A DNA stretch of 64,000 bases from Frankineae bacterium MT45 (GTDB taxonomy: Bacteria > Actinomycetota > Actinomycetes > Mycobacteriales > Jatrophihabitantaceae), in contig LT629697.1 in assembly GCA_900100325.1 (NCBI GenBank), positions 310,001-374,000 of the forward strand. Direction: 5' to 3'. The notes under the pieces were generated by a model. The model worked only from the letters and a program-made list of their open reading frames with translations. It was not told the DNA's origin and made no database searches. A program made the translations under genes and the position numbers. Shown here in pieces: positions 18,856-26,179 of this stretch. Every line of letters starts with the position of its first letter. The stretch's first letter is position 1.

Positions 18856-18871
18856 GTTACTGATGGGTAAC
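18856..18871. promoter_or_regulatory. possible operator upstream of fadE
   Basis: GTTAC-TGATGG-GTAAC is a 5-bp inverted repeat with a 6-bp spacer, 68 bp before the fadE start. A further GTTAC half-site begins near 18836. This arrangement is usual for TetR/GntR fatty-acid repressors; the regulator is not in the window. Confidence 0.35.
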
Positions 18872-18962
18872 ATAATCATAAATCGACAGGGCCCAGCGCG
18901 CAACTACACAATCGTCTTACCGGGGCAGCCCTTAGGGAGTAGCCGCGCCGTCCGGTGAAACA

Positions 18963-20189
18963 TCAGGAGAGCGCGTTGAGCCGGACCGTCTCCGGGAGCG
19001 CGTTCAGTTCGGCCAGAATCTCGGGCGTGTAGGCGGCCGCGGTATCCGTAACCACGTAGCCGAGCTCACCGCGGGTACCGAGCAGTTGAGCCTCGACGTT
19101 GACCTTGTGCTCGGCGAATACCCCGTTAATCGTTGCCAATGCGCCCGGGACGTTGCGGTGGATGAGCATCAGCCGGTGGCCGCCCGGCCGCTGCGGCAGG
19201 GCCACGCCGGGGATGTTGATGCTCAGCGCGGTCGAGCCGTCGAGGGCGAAGTCGCGGAACTTGCCGGCGACGAAGCGGCCGATGTCCTGCTGCGCCTCCT
19301 CCGTCGATCCACCGATGTGCGGGGTGAGGATAACGTTCGGCAGGCCACGGAGTTCAGAGACGAACTCGTCGCCGCGGCCCTTCGGCTCGACCGGGAAGAC
19401 GTCGACGGCGGCGCCGGCGATGTGCCCGGACTCCAGGTGGGTGCGCAGCGCCGCGTAGTCGACGACGAAGCCGCGGGAGAGGTTGAGGAAGAGCGAGCCC
19501 GCCTTCATGAGGGCGAACTCGTCCTCACCGAAGAGATCGTTGTTCGACGCCCGCCCGTCGACGTGCAGGGTGACGACGTCGGACTCGGAGAGGAGTTCGG
19601 CCATCGTGGTGCAGCGGGTCGCGTTGCCGAGGGCGAGACGGTCGGCGGTGTCGAAGAAGAGGACCCGCATGCCGAGGTTCTCGGCCAGCACCGACAGCTG
19701 AGTGCCGATGTTGCCGTAGCCGATGATGCCGAGAGTGCGTCCGCGCACCTCATGGGCGCCGTCGGCCGACTTGTCCCAGACCCCGGCGTGCATGAGGCGG
19801 TCTTTGATGGTGAGGCGACGGGTCATCGAGATGATCTCGGCGATCGCCAGCTCGACGACACTGCGCGTGTTCGAGAAGGGCGCGTTGAAGACGGTGATGC
19901 CGCGGGCCGACGCCTCTTCGAGATCGATCTGATTGGTGCCGATGCAGAAGGCACCAATCGACTCGAGGTCGGTGGCCGCGTCGAGCACCCGGGCCGTCAC
20001 GTTGGTCTTGGAGCGGATGCCGAGCAGCGAGACCCCGGCGATCCGCTCGATCAGCTCGTCCTCGTCCAGGGCACGGTCCATGTTCTCGACCTGGAAGCCG
20101 GCGGCGGAGAGGATCGCGGTGGCGTCGGGGTGGACCTGCTCCAGTAGCAGGGCACGGACCGGGCTGTCTGGCATGCGTCGAAATGACAC
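18963..20189 (-). CDS. serA: D-3-phosphoglycerate dehydrogenase with ACT domain
   Basis: This 408-residue NAD-dependent enzyme of the first step of serine synthesis is of the E. coli-like type with one C-terminal ACT domain. The Rossmann motif GIIGYGNIGTQL lies in the middle, LSRGFVVDYAAL and the catalytic region TPHIGGSTEEAQ follow, and the ACT domain begins with HRLMLIHRNVPGALATI, suggesting serine feedback. I use GTG 20189 because GAAGGA stands 7 nt upstream; ATG 20174 is an in-frame alternative. A longer reading from 20243 has no support. Confidence 0.88.
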   Translation of the reverse strand: MSFRRMPDSPVRALLLEQVHPDATAILSAAGFQVENMDRALDEDELIERIAGVSLLGIRSKTNVTARVLDAATDLESIGAFCIGTNQIDLEEASARGITVFNAPFSNTRSVVELAIAEIISMTRRLTIKDRLMHAGVWDKSADGAHEVRGRTLGIIGYGNIGTQLSVLAENLGMRVLFFDTADRLALGNATRCTTMAELLSESDVVTLHVDGRASNNDLFGEDEFALMKAGSLFLNLSRGFVVDYAALRTHLESGHIAGAAVDVFPVEPKGRGDEFVSELRGLPNVILTPHIGGSTEEAQQDIGRFVAGKFRDFALDGSTALSINIPGVALPQRPGGHRLMLIHRNVPGALATINGVFAEHKVNVEAQLLGTRGELGYVVTDTAAAYTPEILAELNALPETVRLNALS

Positions 20190-20263
20190 GCGACGTCCTT
20201 CAGAGATGGGCGGATCGGGCCACCCCAGTCTAGGTGCCGCCACCCGGCGCCTCGACCGAATAG

Positions 20264-20291
20264 ATCTCCCGCCGGCTCACCGGCCGGAGAT
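20264..20291. terminator. hairpin 1 between serA and marR
   Basis: ATCTCCCGCCGG (20264-20275) pairs with 20280-20291 with one mismatch and a 4-nt loop. It stands 75 bp upstream of the serA start on the other strand and may be a terminator of something outside or a leader structure. Confidence 0.35.
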
Positions 20292-20296
20292 AGGGG

Positions 20297-20331
20297 GCCG
20301 CCCCCATCGCGGGGGGGTCGATGGGGGCGGC
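20297..20331. terminator. hairpin 2 between serA and marR
   Basis: A perfect 13-bp stem (20297-20309 and 20319-20331) with a 9-nt G-rich loop follows hairpin 1 after 5 bp. The rest of the 438-bp gap (20190-20628) becomes AT-richer from about 20490 and should hold the marR promoter. No gene is seen. Confidence 0.4.
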
Positions 20332-20628
20332 AGCTTCAGGGCGGGGCGACTAGGCCCTCGCGTTCGCGTCTGTGAATCATTGCACGGCACCGGGCCGCTT
20401 CCGTGGAAATTCACACAAACTCGGCGCCACGGGCCGCGACCTGTACATCGCGACAAATCCCCCAGCGCACGCCGAAGTTTACATGCCGAAGTTGGAACTT
20501 TCTACATACCATTTTGTTTGAAAGTCGTTGCAACCGGGTTCGGGAGCGGTTCCGGACTACGCTTAGGGGCCGGTTTTACATCATTCTAGTTGCCTACGCA
20601 ATCAACATAAGGGGCATCGGTTACATAA

Positions 20629-21105
20629 ATGGACGAAACGAACTGGCTAACCCCACCTGAGCAGCGCGCTTGGCGCGCCTACGTCGAATCGGCGACACTG
20701 CTCTTCGACGCGCTGGATCGAGCCATGCAGCAGGACGCCGGCATCCCGCACGCCTACTACGTCATCCTGGTGCGCCTGTCGGAGGCCCCGGAGCAGTCGA
20801 TGCGGATGAGCGAGCTGGCTGACATCACCCGCTCGTCGCGCAGCCGGCTCTCGCACGCGGTGTCACGGCTGCAGGAGCGTGGCTGGGTGGATCGGGTGGA
20901 CTGCGAGACGGATCGCCGGGGGCAGGTCGCCCGGTTGACGCCGCGCGGGCTCGCGGCGTTGCAGGAGGCGGCCCCGAAGCACGTCGAGGCGGTGCGGAGC
21001 TACGTCATAGACCGGCTTGACCCGGCCCAGCTCGCCGCGCTGGAGGAGGTCGGCGACGCGATCATCGCCGGATTTACTGACCCCAGGGCCAGTATCGCCA
21101 GTTAG
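20629..21105 (+). CDS. MarR-family transcriptional regulator
   Basis: This 158-residue protein has a winged helix-turn-helix of the MarR type: [24 protein letters not shown] (about residues 62-86) as the DNA-binding helix pair, followed by the wing with [13 protein letters not shown]. Such dimers usually repress genes for efflux or catabolism and are released by small ligands; the targets are unknown. The only candidate Shine-Dalgarno (AAGGGG) is 13 nt from the ATG, so translation may be weak. The gene converges on csrA with a 4-bp overlap of the coding ends. Confidence 0.85.
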   Translation: MDETNWLTPPEQRAWRAYVESATLLFDALDRAMQQDAGIPHAYYVILVRLSEAPEQSMRMSELADITRSSRSRLSHAVSRLQERGWVDRVDCETDRRGQVARLTPRGLAALQEAAPKHVEAVRSYVIDRLDPAQLAALEEVGDAIIAGFTDPRASIAS

Positions 21106-21338
21106 GCGGGCGGGCGTCGCTCGTTGAGTCGCAGCGCGTCGATCACGTCGTCGTCGGGGGAGGCGGCGGACTGGTTGGCCGCCTGCAGTTCGAGGTAGAC
21201 CTCTTCACGGTGCACTGCTACTGAACGCGGTGCCTGAATTCCGATGCGCACCGCATCGCCGCGCACCTCGAAGATTGTGATGACAATGTCATCCCCAACC
21301 ATCACGCTCTCACCAGAGCGGCGGGTAAGTATCAGCAC
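21102..21338 (-). CDS. csrA: carbon storage regulator CsrA
   Basis: This 78-residue RNA-binding dimer binds GGA-containing hairpins, often over Shine-Dalgarno sites, to block or change translation. The family core is complete: [18 protein letters not shown] at the start and [13 protein letters not shown] (the Arg of HREE contacts GGA) near residues 41-53. A tail of about 20 residues follows. The start is GTG 21338 with GGAGG upstream. The site is itself inside a GGA hairpin, suggesting autoregulation. It is the last gene of flgN-flgK-flgL-fliW-csrA, next to its antagonist fliW, as in Firmicutes. Confidence 0.93.
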   Translation of the reverse strand: MLILTRRSGESVMVGDDIVITIFEVRGDAVRIGIQAPRSVAVHREEVYLELQAANQSAASPDDDVIDALRLNERRPPA

Positions 21339-21339
21339 G

Positions 21340-21351
21340 GGGAATCCTCCC
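21340..21351 (-). promoter_or_regulatory. predicted CsrA site over the csrA Shine-Dalgarno
   Basis: On the minus strand GGGA-GGAT-TCCC forms a 4-bp stem whose loop is GGAT and includes the Shine-Dalgarno of csrA, directly before the GTG. Binding of CsrA would repress its own translation. The stem is short, so this is a prediction. Confidence 0.45.
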
Positions 21352-21374
21352 GATTATGGTTCGGAAGGTTTAGA

Positions 21375-21821
21375 TTACCGGTCGATGGCCTCTCGGAACG
21401 ACAAACTCTCGTCATCGAGCACAACTTGCACAGCTCGGCCGGTGCTGCGGGAGAGCGCGATAGGCGCTCGGAGGTTCGCCGTGGCGTCGGAAATGCTCTT
21501 CTGAACGGTCAGAATCGCGAAGAGCAGCACGTCCGATTCGTCCGGCGCGCCGACCGTCGCCAGCAGCGATTCGTCGAGTTTCGGCGCGTACTGCGGGAAG
21601 AAGAGAGCCGGCGGCGTGAGGATGAACCGCAGTTCCGGCGAGGCGGCGGCCCGCAGCGAGAAGAAGGCACCCGCCTCGTCGATCGTGCTCAGCGTGTAGA
21701 TGTGCTCGTTCGGGAAGCCGGCGATCGGCTCCGCGAACTCGACCAGGGTCAGCCCGTTCGACGCGCCGGTGAACCCGGAGGTGTCGCCGTCGCTGATCTC
21801 GTGACTCATCGCCGCGCTCAA
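21375..21821 (-). CDS. fliW: flagellar assembly factor FliW
   Basis: This 148-residue FliW-family protein has the conserved opening LVEFAEPIAGFPNEHIYTL and a small beta-barrel with AILTVQKSISDATANLRAPI near the end. FliW binds flagellin in the cytosol and, when free, inhibits CsrA, linking flagellin level to flagellin translation in B. subtilis. TTG 21821 overlaps the flgL stop (TTGA); ATG 21809 is another in-frame start. Neither has a clear Shine-Dalgarno, so translational coupling is likely. The first 20 residues are probably disordered. Confidence 0.88.
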   Translation of the reverse strand: MSAAMSHEISDGDTSGFTGASNGLTLVEFAEPIAGFPNEHIYTLSTIDEAGAFFSLRAAASPELRFILTPPALFFPQYAPKLDESLLATVGAPDESDVLLFAILTVQKSISDATANLRAPIALSRSTGRAVQVVLDDESLSFREAIDR

Positions 21822-22705
21822 CGGAGGAAGTCCAGGAGGGAACGCTGCGAGATCGTCGCTGTTGTCTGCAACGCCGCTTGATAGGCGGTGTTCGCTGACG
21901 TCACGTCGATCACCGACTGCGCGAAGTCGATCTCCGAGACATTGGAGAGGTTGACCTTGAGCTGAGTGGCGGCCGTGTCAGCGCCGGTGAGCGCGGTCTG
22001 CACCTGGTTGTAGGTGGCACCCTCCGCGGCCTGGCTGGAGACGACGTTGTTGAGCTGGTTCGTCAGCGTGGTCAGCTGCGTGCCGAGAGTCGACGGGTTC
22101 GTTCTGAGCGCCGTCGAGATGGCCGAGAGCGTGTCGAAGATGTTGCTGCCGTTGGCTCCGAAGACCGCGGTGCCGGTCTGGTTGATGGTCACCGTGTTGC
22201 CCGGGCCGACCGTACGCACGACCGAACCGTTGTCACCCTGGTAGGCGCCGGTGCTGTCGAAGGCCACCGTGCCGGAGGCCGTCCCACCGAAGATGGTCGC
22301 GCCGTTGTAGGTGGTATTGGCCACGGAGAGGATGCCGCTGCGCAGCGAGTCGACCTGCTGGGCGATGGCGGCGGCCGACGACGGGGTGCTGCCGCCGGTG
22401 CTCATGCCCTGCAGCACCAGGTCGTGCGCCTTCTGCAGCTGGGTCACGATGCTGGAGTACGCCGAGTCGGCAGTGCTCAGGTAGGCGATCGCGTCGTTGC
22501 CGTTCGAGGTGTACTGCGTGTTCCGCGAGATCTGGCCCTGCAGCGACAGCGCGGTGATGGCGCCACCCGGGTTGTCCGACGGCTTGGAGATCTGCTGCCC
22601 GGAGGCGAGCTTCGCCTGCTGGTCGGCCAGCCGCTGAGCGGCCGCCTGCACCCGCTGGATCGAGGCGTACTGCGTGGAACCTGCAGTAATGCGTAGCGCG
22701 GTCAT
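21818..22705 (-). CDS. flgL: flagellar hook-filament junction protein FlgL
   Basis: This 295-residue flagellin-like protein (HAP3) joins the hook to the filament. The N-terminal coiled segment RVQAAAQRLADQQAKLASGQQISKPSDNP is diagnostic, and the C-terminal helix ISQRSLLDFLR closes the D0 part. Its ATG overlaps the flgK stop by 4 nt and fliW overlaps its own end, giving tight coupling. It is exported by the flagellar type III system, probably with FlgN as chaperone. Confidence 0.9.
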   Translation of the reverse strand: MTALRITAGSTQYASIQRVQAAAQRLADQQAKLASGQQISKPSDNPGGAITALSLQGQISRNTQYTSNGNDAIAYLSTADSAYSSIVTQLQKAHDLVLQGMSTGGSTPSSAAAIAQQVDSLRSGILSVANTTYNGATIFGGTASGTVAFDSTGAYQGDNGSVVRTVGPGNTVTINQTGTAVFGANGSNIFDTLSAISTALRTNPSTLGTQLTTLTNQLNNVVSSQAAEGATYNQVQTALTGADTAATQLKVNLSNVSEIDFAQSVIDVTSANTAYQAALQTTATISQRSLLDFLR

Positions 22706-24075
22706 AACCCGACCTTTCCAGTCCGGTTGATCAGAGTGTCGAGCATGTCGTCGACTGTGGTGAGTACTCGCGACGCCGCCTGGTAGGAGCGCTGGTACAT
22801 GAGGAGGTTGGTGACCTCTTCGTCGTAGTTGACACCCGAGTTGGACTGGCGGGTGGCGTCGATGTTGCTCGTCACCGAGTCCTGGATCGTCTGCTGCTGG
22901 GCGGCGAGGGCCGACATGGACCCGACGTCACCGACCAGGTTGACGTAGGTGGTGCTGGCGCTGCCCGGCGCCGTGGCCAGGTTGGCGATCAGGGTGGCCT
23001 GGGTGCCGTCGTTGTTGCCGCTCGCGCTGGCTGAGCCGGAGGCGGCGAGGTCCGACGGGTTGGTGATGGCCACGCTGATGGTGGCGGCCGTGGTGCCCGA
23101 GAAGAAGGCGCCACCCGGGAGCCCGTTGGCGTCGTAGCCGGCCTGGTGCGCGGCGTTGACCGTGCTGGCCAGTGTCGCGGCGACGTTGTCGAGCTTCGCC
23201 TGGTAGGCCGGGACCGTGACCGTGATGCCGGTGACCAGGGCGCCGGCGGCACCGGTGGTCATGGTGGCGACGGTGCCGTTGACCGTGACCTGCGAGGTCG
23301 GGTCGATGGCCAGCGTGCTCACCGTGTTGCCGGTGACCAGGGCCTGGCCGCCGACGGTGACGTCCGCGGTGCCGTCGGAGTTGATGGTGGCGGTGCCGCC
23401 GACCGACTTGGCCAGATCGGCGAGGATCATGTCCCGCTGATCGGCCAGGGCGTTCGTGTTCTGCCCGGTGCTCGAGGCGACCTTGATCGCTGCGTTGAGC
23501 TGGCCGAGCTGCGTGGCCGAGTTCTGCGCTGCGGTGACGGTCGAGCTGAGCTGCGAGCTCAGCGTCGAGGCGGTGTCAGCCAGGTTCTGGCTCGCCGTGT
23601 TGAGTGACGTGGTGACCGCGGTGCCGGCCGAGAGCACAGCCTGGCGAAGTGCGGTGGAGGCGGTGCCGCTGGCGTTCGGCTGGTTGGCCAGGGCCGCCCA
23701 GGACTGGAAGTAGGTGTCGAGCTGCGAGGAGAGACCGGAGGTGGTCGGCTCCGGGAAGGCGGTCTCGATGGCCGACGCCGTTGAGGCGGCGGTCGCCAGG
23801 TAGCTCGACCGCGAGTTCTCCAGACGATCACGGGCATCGATGACCGGGTCGTTCAGCCGTGAGGTACCGCTGATCGCCACTCCCTGGTCACCCCTCTGCC
23901 GGGACACGTACATAGAAGGTACGTTGCTGACCGGTCCGACCGAGACCTGATCGGCCCGCTGGCGCGTGTAACCGGTGGTGTTGGCGTTGCTGATGTTCTG
24001 TCCGGTGACGTCGAGGCCGTAGCTGGCCGCGCCGAGTGCGTTGTTCGCCCGCACCAGGCTCCCGAAGCCGGTCAT
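22702..24075 (-). CDS. flgK: flagellar hook-associated protein FlgK
   Basis: This 457-residue HAP1 sits at the hook-filament junction. The N-terminal rod/hook motif LGAASYGLDVTGQNISNANT and the C-terminal NLLMYQRSYQAASRVLTTVDDMLDTLINRTG are both present, with a Ser/Thr/Ala-rich middle. The length is typical for Gram-positive FlgK. It overlaps flgL downstream and flgN upstream by 4 nt each. Confidence 0.92.
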   Translation of the reverse strand: MTGFGSLVRANNALGAASYGLDVTGQNISNANTTGYTRQRADQVSVGPVSNVPSMYVSRQRGDQGVAISGTSRLNDPVIDARDRLENSRSSYLATAASTASAIETAFPEPTTSGLSSQLDTYFQSWAALANQPNASGTASTALRQAVLSAGTAVTTSLNTASQNLADTASTLSSQLSSTVTAAQNSATQLGQLNAAIKVASSTGQNTNALADQRDMILADLAKSVGGTATINSDGTADVTVGGQALVTGNTVSTLAIDPTSQVTVNGTVATMTTGAAGALVTGITVTVPAYQAKLDNVAATLASTVNAAHQAGYDANGLPGGAFFSGTTAATISVAITNPSDLAASGSASASGNNDGTQATLIANLATAPGSASTTYVNLVGDVGSMSALAAQQQTIQDSVTSNIDATRQSNSGVNYDEEVTNLLMYQRSYQAASRVLTTVDDMLDTLINRTGKVGL

Positions 24076-24575
24076 GCCTGCTCGTCCACGATCAGCGGGC
24101 CGCGGGCCCGGGTGACGGCTTCGCCGCGTGCGTCGTAAGTACCGGCCTCGGCGCGGAGGCTCATCAGAGTCTCACGCACGGAGCGGGCACCGGCGGCGAG
24201 CAGCTGGTGGTTCTCACTGGTGATGGCGCGTACTTCGGCGACCAGGCCGGCGAGCGCCGTGCGGTGCTCGGCCAGCAGGGTCTGCCAGGGCTCCGGCGAG
24301 CCGTCGATGATCGACGAGAGCGTCGGTGCCGACTGGAGCCCCAGCCCCTCGGCGAGGTGGTCGACCTCGGCGGCGCGCAGCACCTCGATGCCGCGCAGTT
24401 CGCCGAGGACCGTCTCGACCTCGCGGTTGGCGTGCGCCAACCAGCGGGTCGCCCCGTCGGTGAGGATGAGTCGCTCCTCGGTAAGTTTGAACAGAAGCAG
24501 ATCCAGCAGTTCGCGTTCACGCCAGAGCATGCTGCTCACTGCTGAATAGGACTGCGCGTTATCGCTGCTAGTCAT
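24072..24575 (-). CDS. flgN: FlgN-like chaperone for FlgK/FlgL
   Basis: This 167-residue helical protein has the FlgN-type opening SSMLWRERELLDLLLFKLTEERLIL and a continuous coiled-coil pattern. FlgN keeps FlgK and FlgL export-competent. Position before flgK with a 4-nt overlap supports the call. I use ATG 24575 because GAGGGA lies about 7 nt upstream and the sigma-28-like promoter at 24610-24636 then leaves a leader of about 28 nt; an in-frame start at 24602 would fall next to the promoter. Confidence 0.82.
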   Translation of the reverse strand: MTSSDNAQSYSAVSSMLWRERELLDLLLFKLTEERLILTDGATRWLAHANREVETVLGELRGIEVLRAAEVDHLAEGLGLQSAPTLSSIIDGSPEPWQTLLAEHRTALAGLVAEVRAITSENHQLLAAGARSVRETLMSLRAEAGTYDARGEAVTRARGPLIVDEQA

Positions 24576-24609
24576 GAGATTCCCTCGCTGATGATTGCCC
24601 ACAGATGAA

Positions 24610-24636
24610 CCATCGCCGGACGTCTGTCAAATCTTA
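24610..24636 (-). promoter_or_regulatory. sigma-28-like promoter of flgN-flgK-flgL-fliW-csrA
   Basis: On the minus strand TAAGATTT, an 11-bp spacer and GGCGATGG resemble the flagellar sigma consensus TAAAGTTT-N11-GCCGATAA. The expected start of transcription is near 24602, giving a leader of about 28 nt before flgN. Confidence 0.6.
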
Positions 24637-24782
24637 GCGATCTGGGCACTTTAGATTCGGGATCCGCACTGCATAGAGCAGTAGGCGGTGGAGCCGGTCG
24701 TCCCGAGCGCTCCGTCAGTGTGAGATCGGCGTAACGGGAGCTCTCCTGAGCCGGTGAAAGTCGTGAAGTAGACGTGAACCGA

Positions 24783-24811
24783 TACCCCGATCACGGGTAG
24801 GGACACCCCTA
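24783..24811. other. two short overlapping hairpins in the flgN-sigma intergenic region
   Basis: TACCC/GGGTA (24783-24787, 24795-24799) and TAGGG/CCCTA (24798-24802, 24807-24811) form neighbouring stems. They may end a transcript or be operator sites. The surrounding 24650-24900 shows no gene I can support. Confidence 0.3.
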
Positions 24812-24913
24812 TAGATCGGAACCGGCTGGGTGGCTGTAAGGGTTTTTGGTCCGACATTTGGTGTGAAAAACGGACGAAACGCCGAGCGCCTGTAAATTAC
24901 ATCTCAGTTGAAC

Positions 24914-24941
24914 TTGACGTGCTACCCGTCTGCCTTAATGC
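24914..24941 (+). promoter_or_regulatory. sigma-70-like promoter of the GGA-hairpin leader
   Basis: TTGACG (24914-24919), a 16-bp spacer and TAATGC (24936-24941) form a housekeeping-type promoter. The predicted start near 24948 lies about 20 nt before the first GGA hairpin. No sigma-28 box is visible here, so the sigma gene is probably expressed by the main sigma factor. Confidence 0.45.
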
Positions 24942-24967
24942 TTGCTCACGTCGACTTAACACCGACA

Positions 24968-25081
24968 CGGTCGCTCTCGGGAAGAGCGGCCGCGGTTCTC
25001 GGGAAGAACCGCAGGACGCTCCGGGAAGAGCGTCTGGAACCACCGGCACCACGTAGTACTCGGGGAAGTAACTGGGGAAGT
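24968..25081 (+). ncRNA. GGA-hairpin array: candidate CsrA-binding leader or sponge RNA
   Basis: Five GGGAAG motifs start at 24979, 25001, 25023, 25063 and 25075. The first three sit on the loops of strong stems: 24968-24992 (10 bp with one G-U), 24992-25012 (8 bp, perfect) and 25015-25034 (7 bp, perfect), each with a CGGGA loop. The fourth has 4 bp plus 2 past a bulge (25055-25073) and the fifth only 3 bp. GGA in hairpin loops in series is the hallmark of CsrB/RsmZ-type RNAs that titrate CsrA. The array lies 50 nt before the flagellar sigma gene on the same strand, so it may instead be its regulated 5' leader. csrA and fliW lie 3-4 kb away. Confidence 0.6.
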
Positions 25082-25132
25082 AAATAGGCGCCTCGCAGAG
25101 TCGCCTTCCAGCCTGGTCCCAATGGAGGAATC

Positions 25133-26044
25133 GTGGAATCCCACGCCCCCGCGCTTGCACGTCCGTCCGCGACCGAGGTCGACGCGATGGTCACCGCCAA
25201 CCTCGCCCTCGTCGGTCACCTGGTCCGCGAGACCCTCGGCCGCGTCCCCGCCCACGTGAGCCGCGACGAGCTGACGTCCGCCGGCCTCTTTGCTCTTGTA
25301 GTGAGCGCCCAGAACTTCGATGATTCGCGCGGCGTGCCCTTCGCTCGCTTCGCTGCGATCCGGATCCGCGGCGCCCTGATGGACGAACTGCGCGGCCTCG
25401 ACTGGGCCAGCCGCTCCGTCCGTGGCCGGGCCCGCCAGGCCGACACCGTACGTGCACAGCTTGCCTCCACCCTGGGCCGCAGCCCGAAGCCGGAGGAGGT
25501 CGCCCAGGCGATGGGCGTCACCGTCGCCGAGGTCGACTCGATCGACCACGACGTGCAGCGCGCCTCCGTCCTCAGCCTGCAGGGCTTCGCCCCGAACAGC
25601 GGTCCGGAGCTCCTCTCCGACGCGGCCGCCGGCCCCGAGGCCCTCCTCGTGCAGCGCGAGCAGATCGGCTACCTGCACGACGCCATCGCCGAGCTGCCGG
25701 AGCGTCTGCGCACGGTCGTCGAGGACTACTTCTTCTCTGAGCGCAAGATGAGCGACATCGCCGCCGAGCTCGGAGTCACCGAATCGCGTGTCTCGCAGAT
25801 GCGGGCCGAGGCTCTCAAGATCCTCCGCGACGGAATGTCGGCCGCCATGGAGTCGGAGACCGACGAGCTGGCCACCGCCCGCAAGTCGAACACCCGCGCC
25901 GAGGGCAGCGCCCGCCAGGCCGCGCAGCGCGCCGCCTACGCCACCGCCGTCGCCACCCGCAGCACTCTCTCCGCCCGTCTGGCGATGACCAACGCCCTCG
26001 GCGAGGTCCAGGGTGCGCCGTTCGGTCTCGCCCAGAGCGGCTGA
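25133..26044 (+). CDS. fliA: FliA/WhiG-type flagellar sigma factor
   Basis: This 303-residue sigma-70 family protein has region 2 signatures of the sigma-28 group (FDDSRGVPFARFAAIRIRGA, then MDELRGLDWASRSVR), region 3 with GRSPKPEEVAQAMGVT, and a region 4 helix-turn-helix (MSDIAAELGVTESRVSQMRAEAL). It should direct RNA polymerase to the five promoter motifs listed here. An Ala/Ser-rich tail of about 65 residues follows region 4 and is not usual. The GTG start follows GGAGG at 4 nt. That Shine-Dalgarno can pair with CTTCCA about 12 nt upstream. No FlgM anti-sigma gene is in the window. Confidence 0.9.
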   Translation: MESHAPALARPSATEVDAMVTANLALVGHLVRETLGRVPAHVSRDELTSAGLFALVVSAQNFDDSRGVPFARFAAIRIRGALMDELRGLDWASRSVRGRARQADTVRAQLASTLGRSPKPEEVAQAMGVTVAEVDSIDHDVQRASVLSLQGFAPNSGPELLSDAAAGPEALLVQREQIGYLHDAIAELPERLRTVVEDYFFSERKMSDIAAELGVTESRVSQMRAEALKILRDGMSAAMESETDELATARKSNTRAEGSARQAAQRAAYATAVATRSTLSARLAMTNALGEVQGAPFGLAQSG

Positions 26045-26070
26045 GCAACAAAAATAAGCCCATCAGCGGC

Positions 26071-26097
26071 TTAAGTCTGTAGAGACGCCGCCGATGC
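26071..26097 (+). promoter_or_regulatory. sigma-28-like promoter of flagellin
   Basis: TTAAGTCT (26071-26078), an 11-bp spacer and GCCGATGC (26090-26097) match the flagellar consensus at 6 of 8 positions in each box. The predicted start is near 26104, 76 nt before the flagellin ATG. Confidence 0.75.
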
Positions 26098-26107
26098 TAT
26101 AGATGTA

Positions 26108-26175
26108 CCGCCCCACGGATGGGACGGTAAAGCCCAACCCCCCGGGCGAACCAGACTCAATCATTCAGGAGGAAT
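26108..26175 (+). promoter_or_regulatory. flagellin leader with two predicted CsrA hairpins
   Basis: Hairpin 1 (26108-26127) has an 8-nt stem with one mismatch and a CGGA loop; its core CACGGATG fits the CsrA consensus CANGGANG exactly. Hairpin 2 (26163-26175) is ATTC-AGGAG-GAAT and holds the Shine-Dalgarno in its loop. The two-site plan, one far and one on the ribosome site, is like the hag leader of B. subtilis. Confidence 0.6.
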
Positions 26176-26179
26176 AACA

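Noticed and set aside
24651-24857. 68-codon frame on the minus strand in the flgN-sigma gap
   Set aside because: No Shine-Dalgarno, no family, and the stretch is rich in short hairpins, so it is more likely non-coding.
24897-25160. Minus-strand frames through the GGA-hairpin array
   Set aside because: Their translation is repetitive only because of the hairpins, and they run into the sigma gene.
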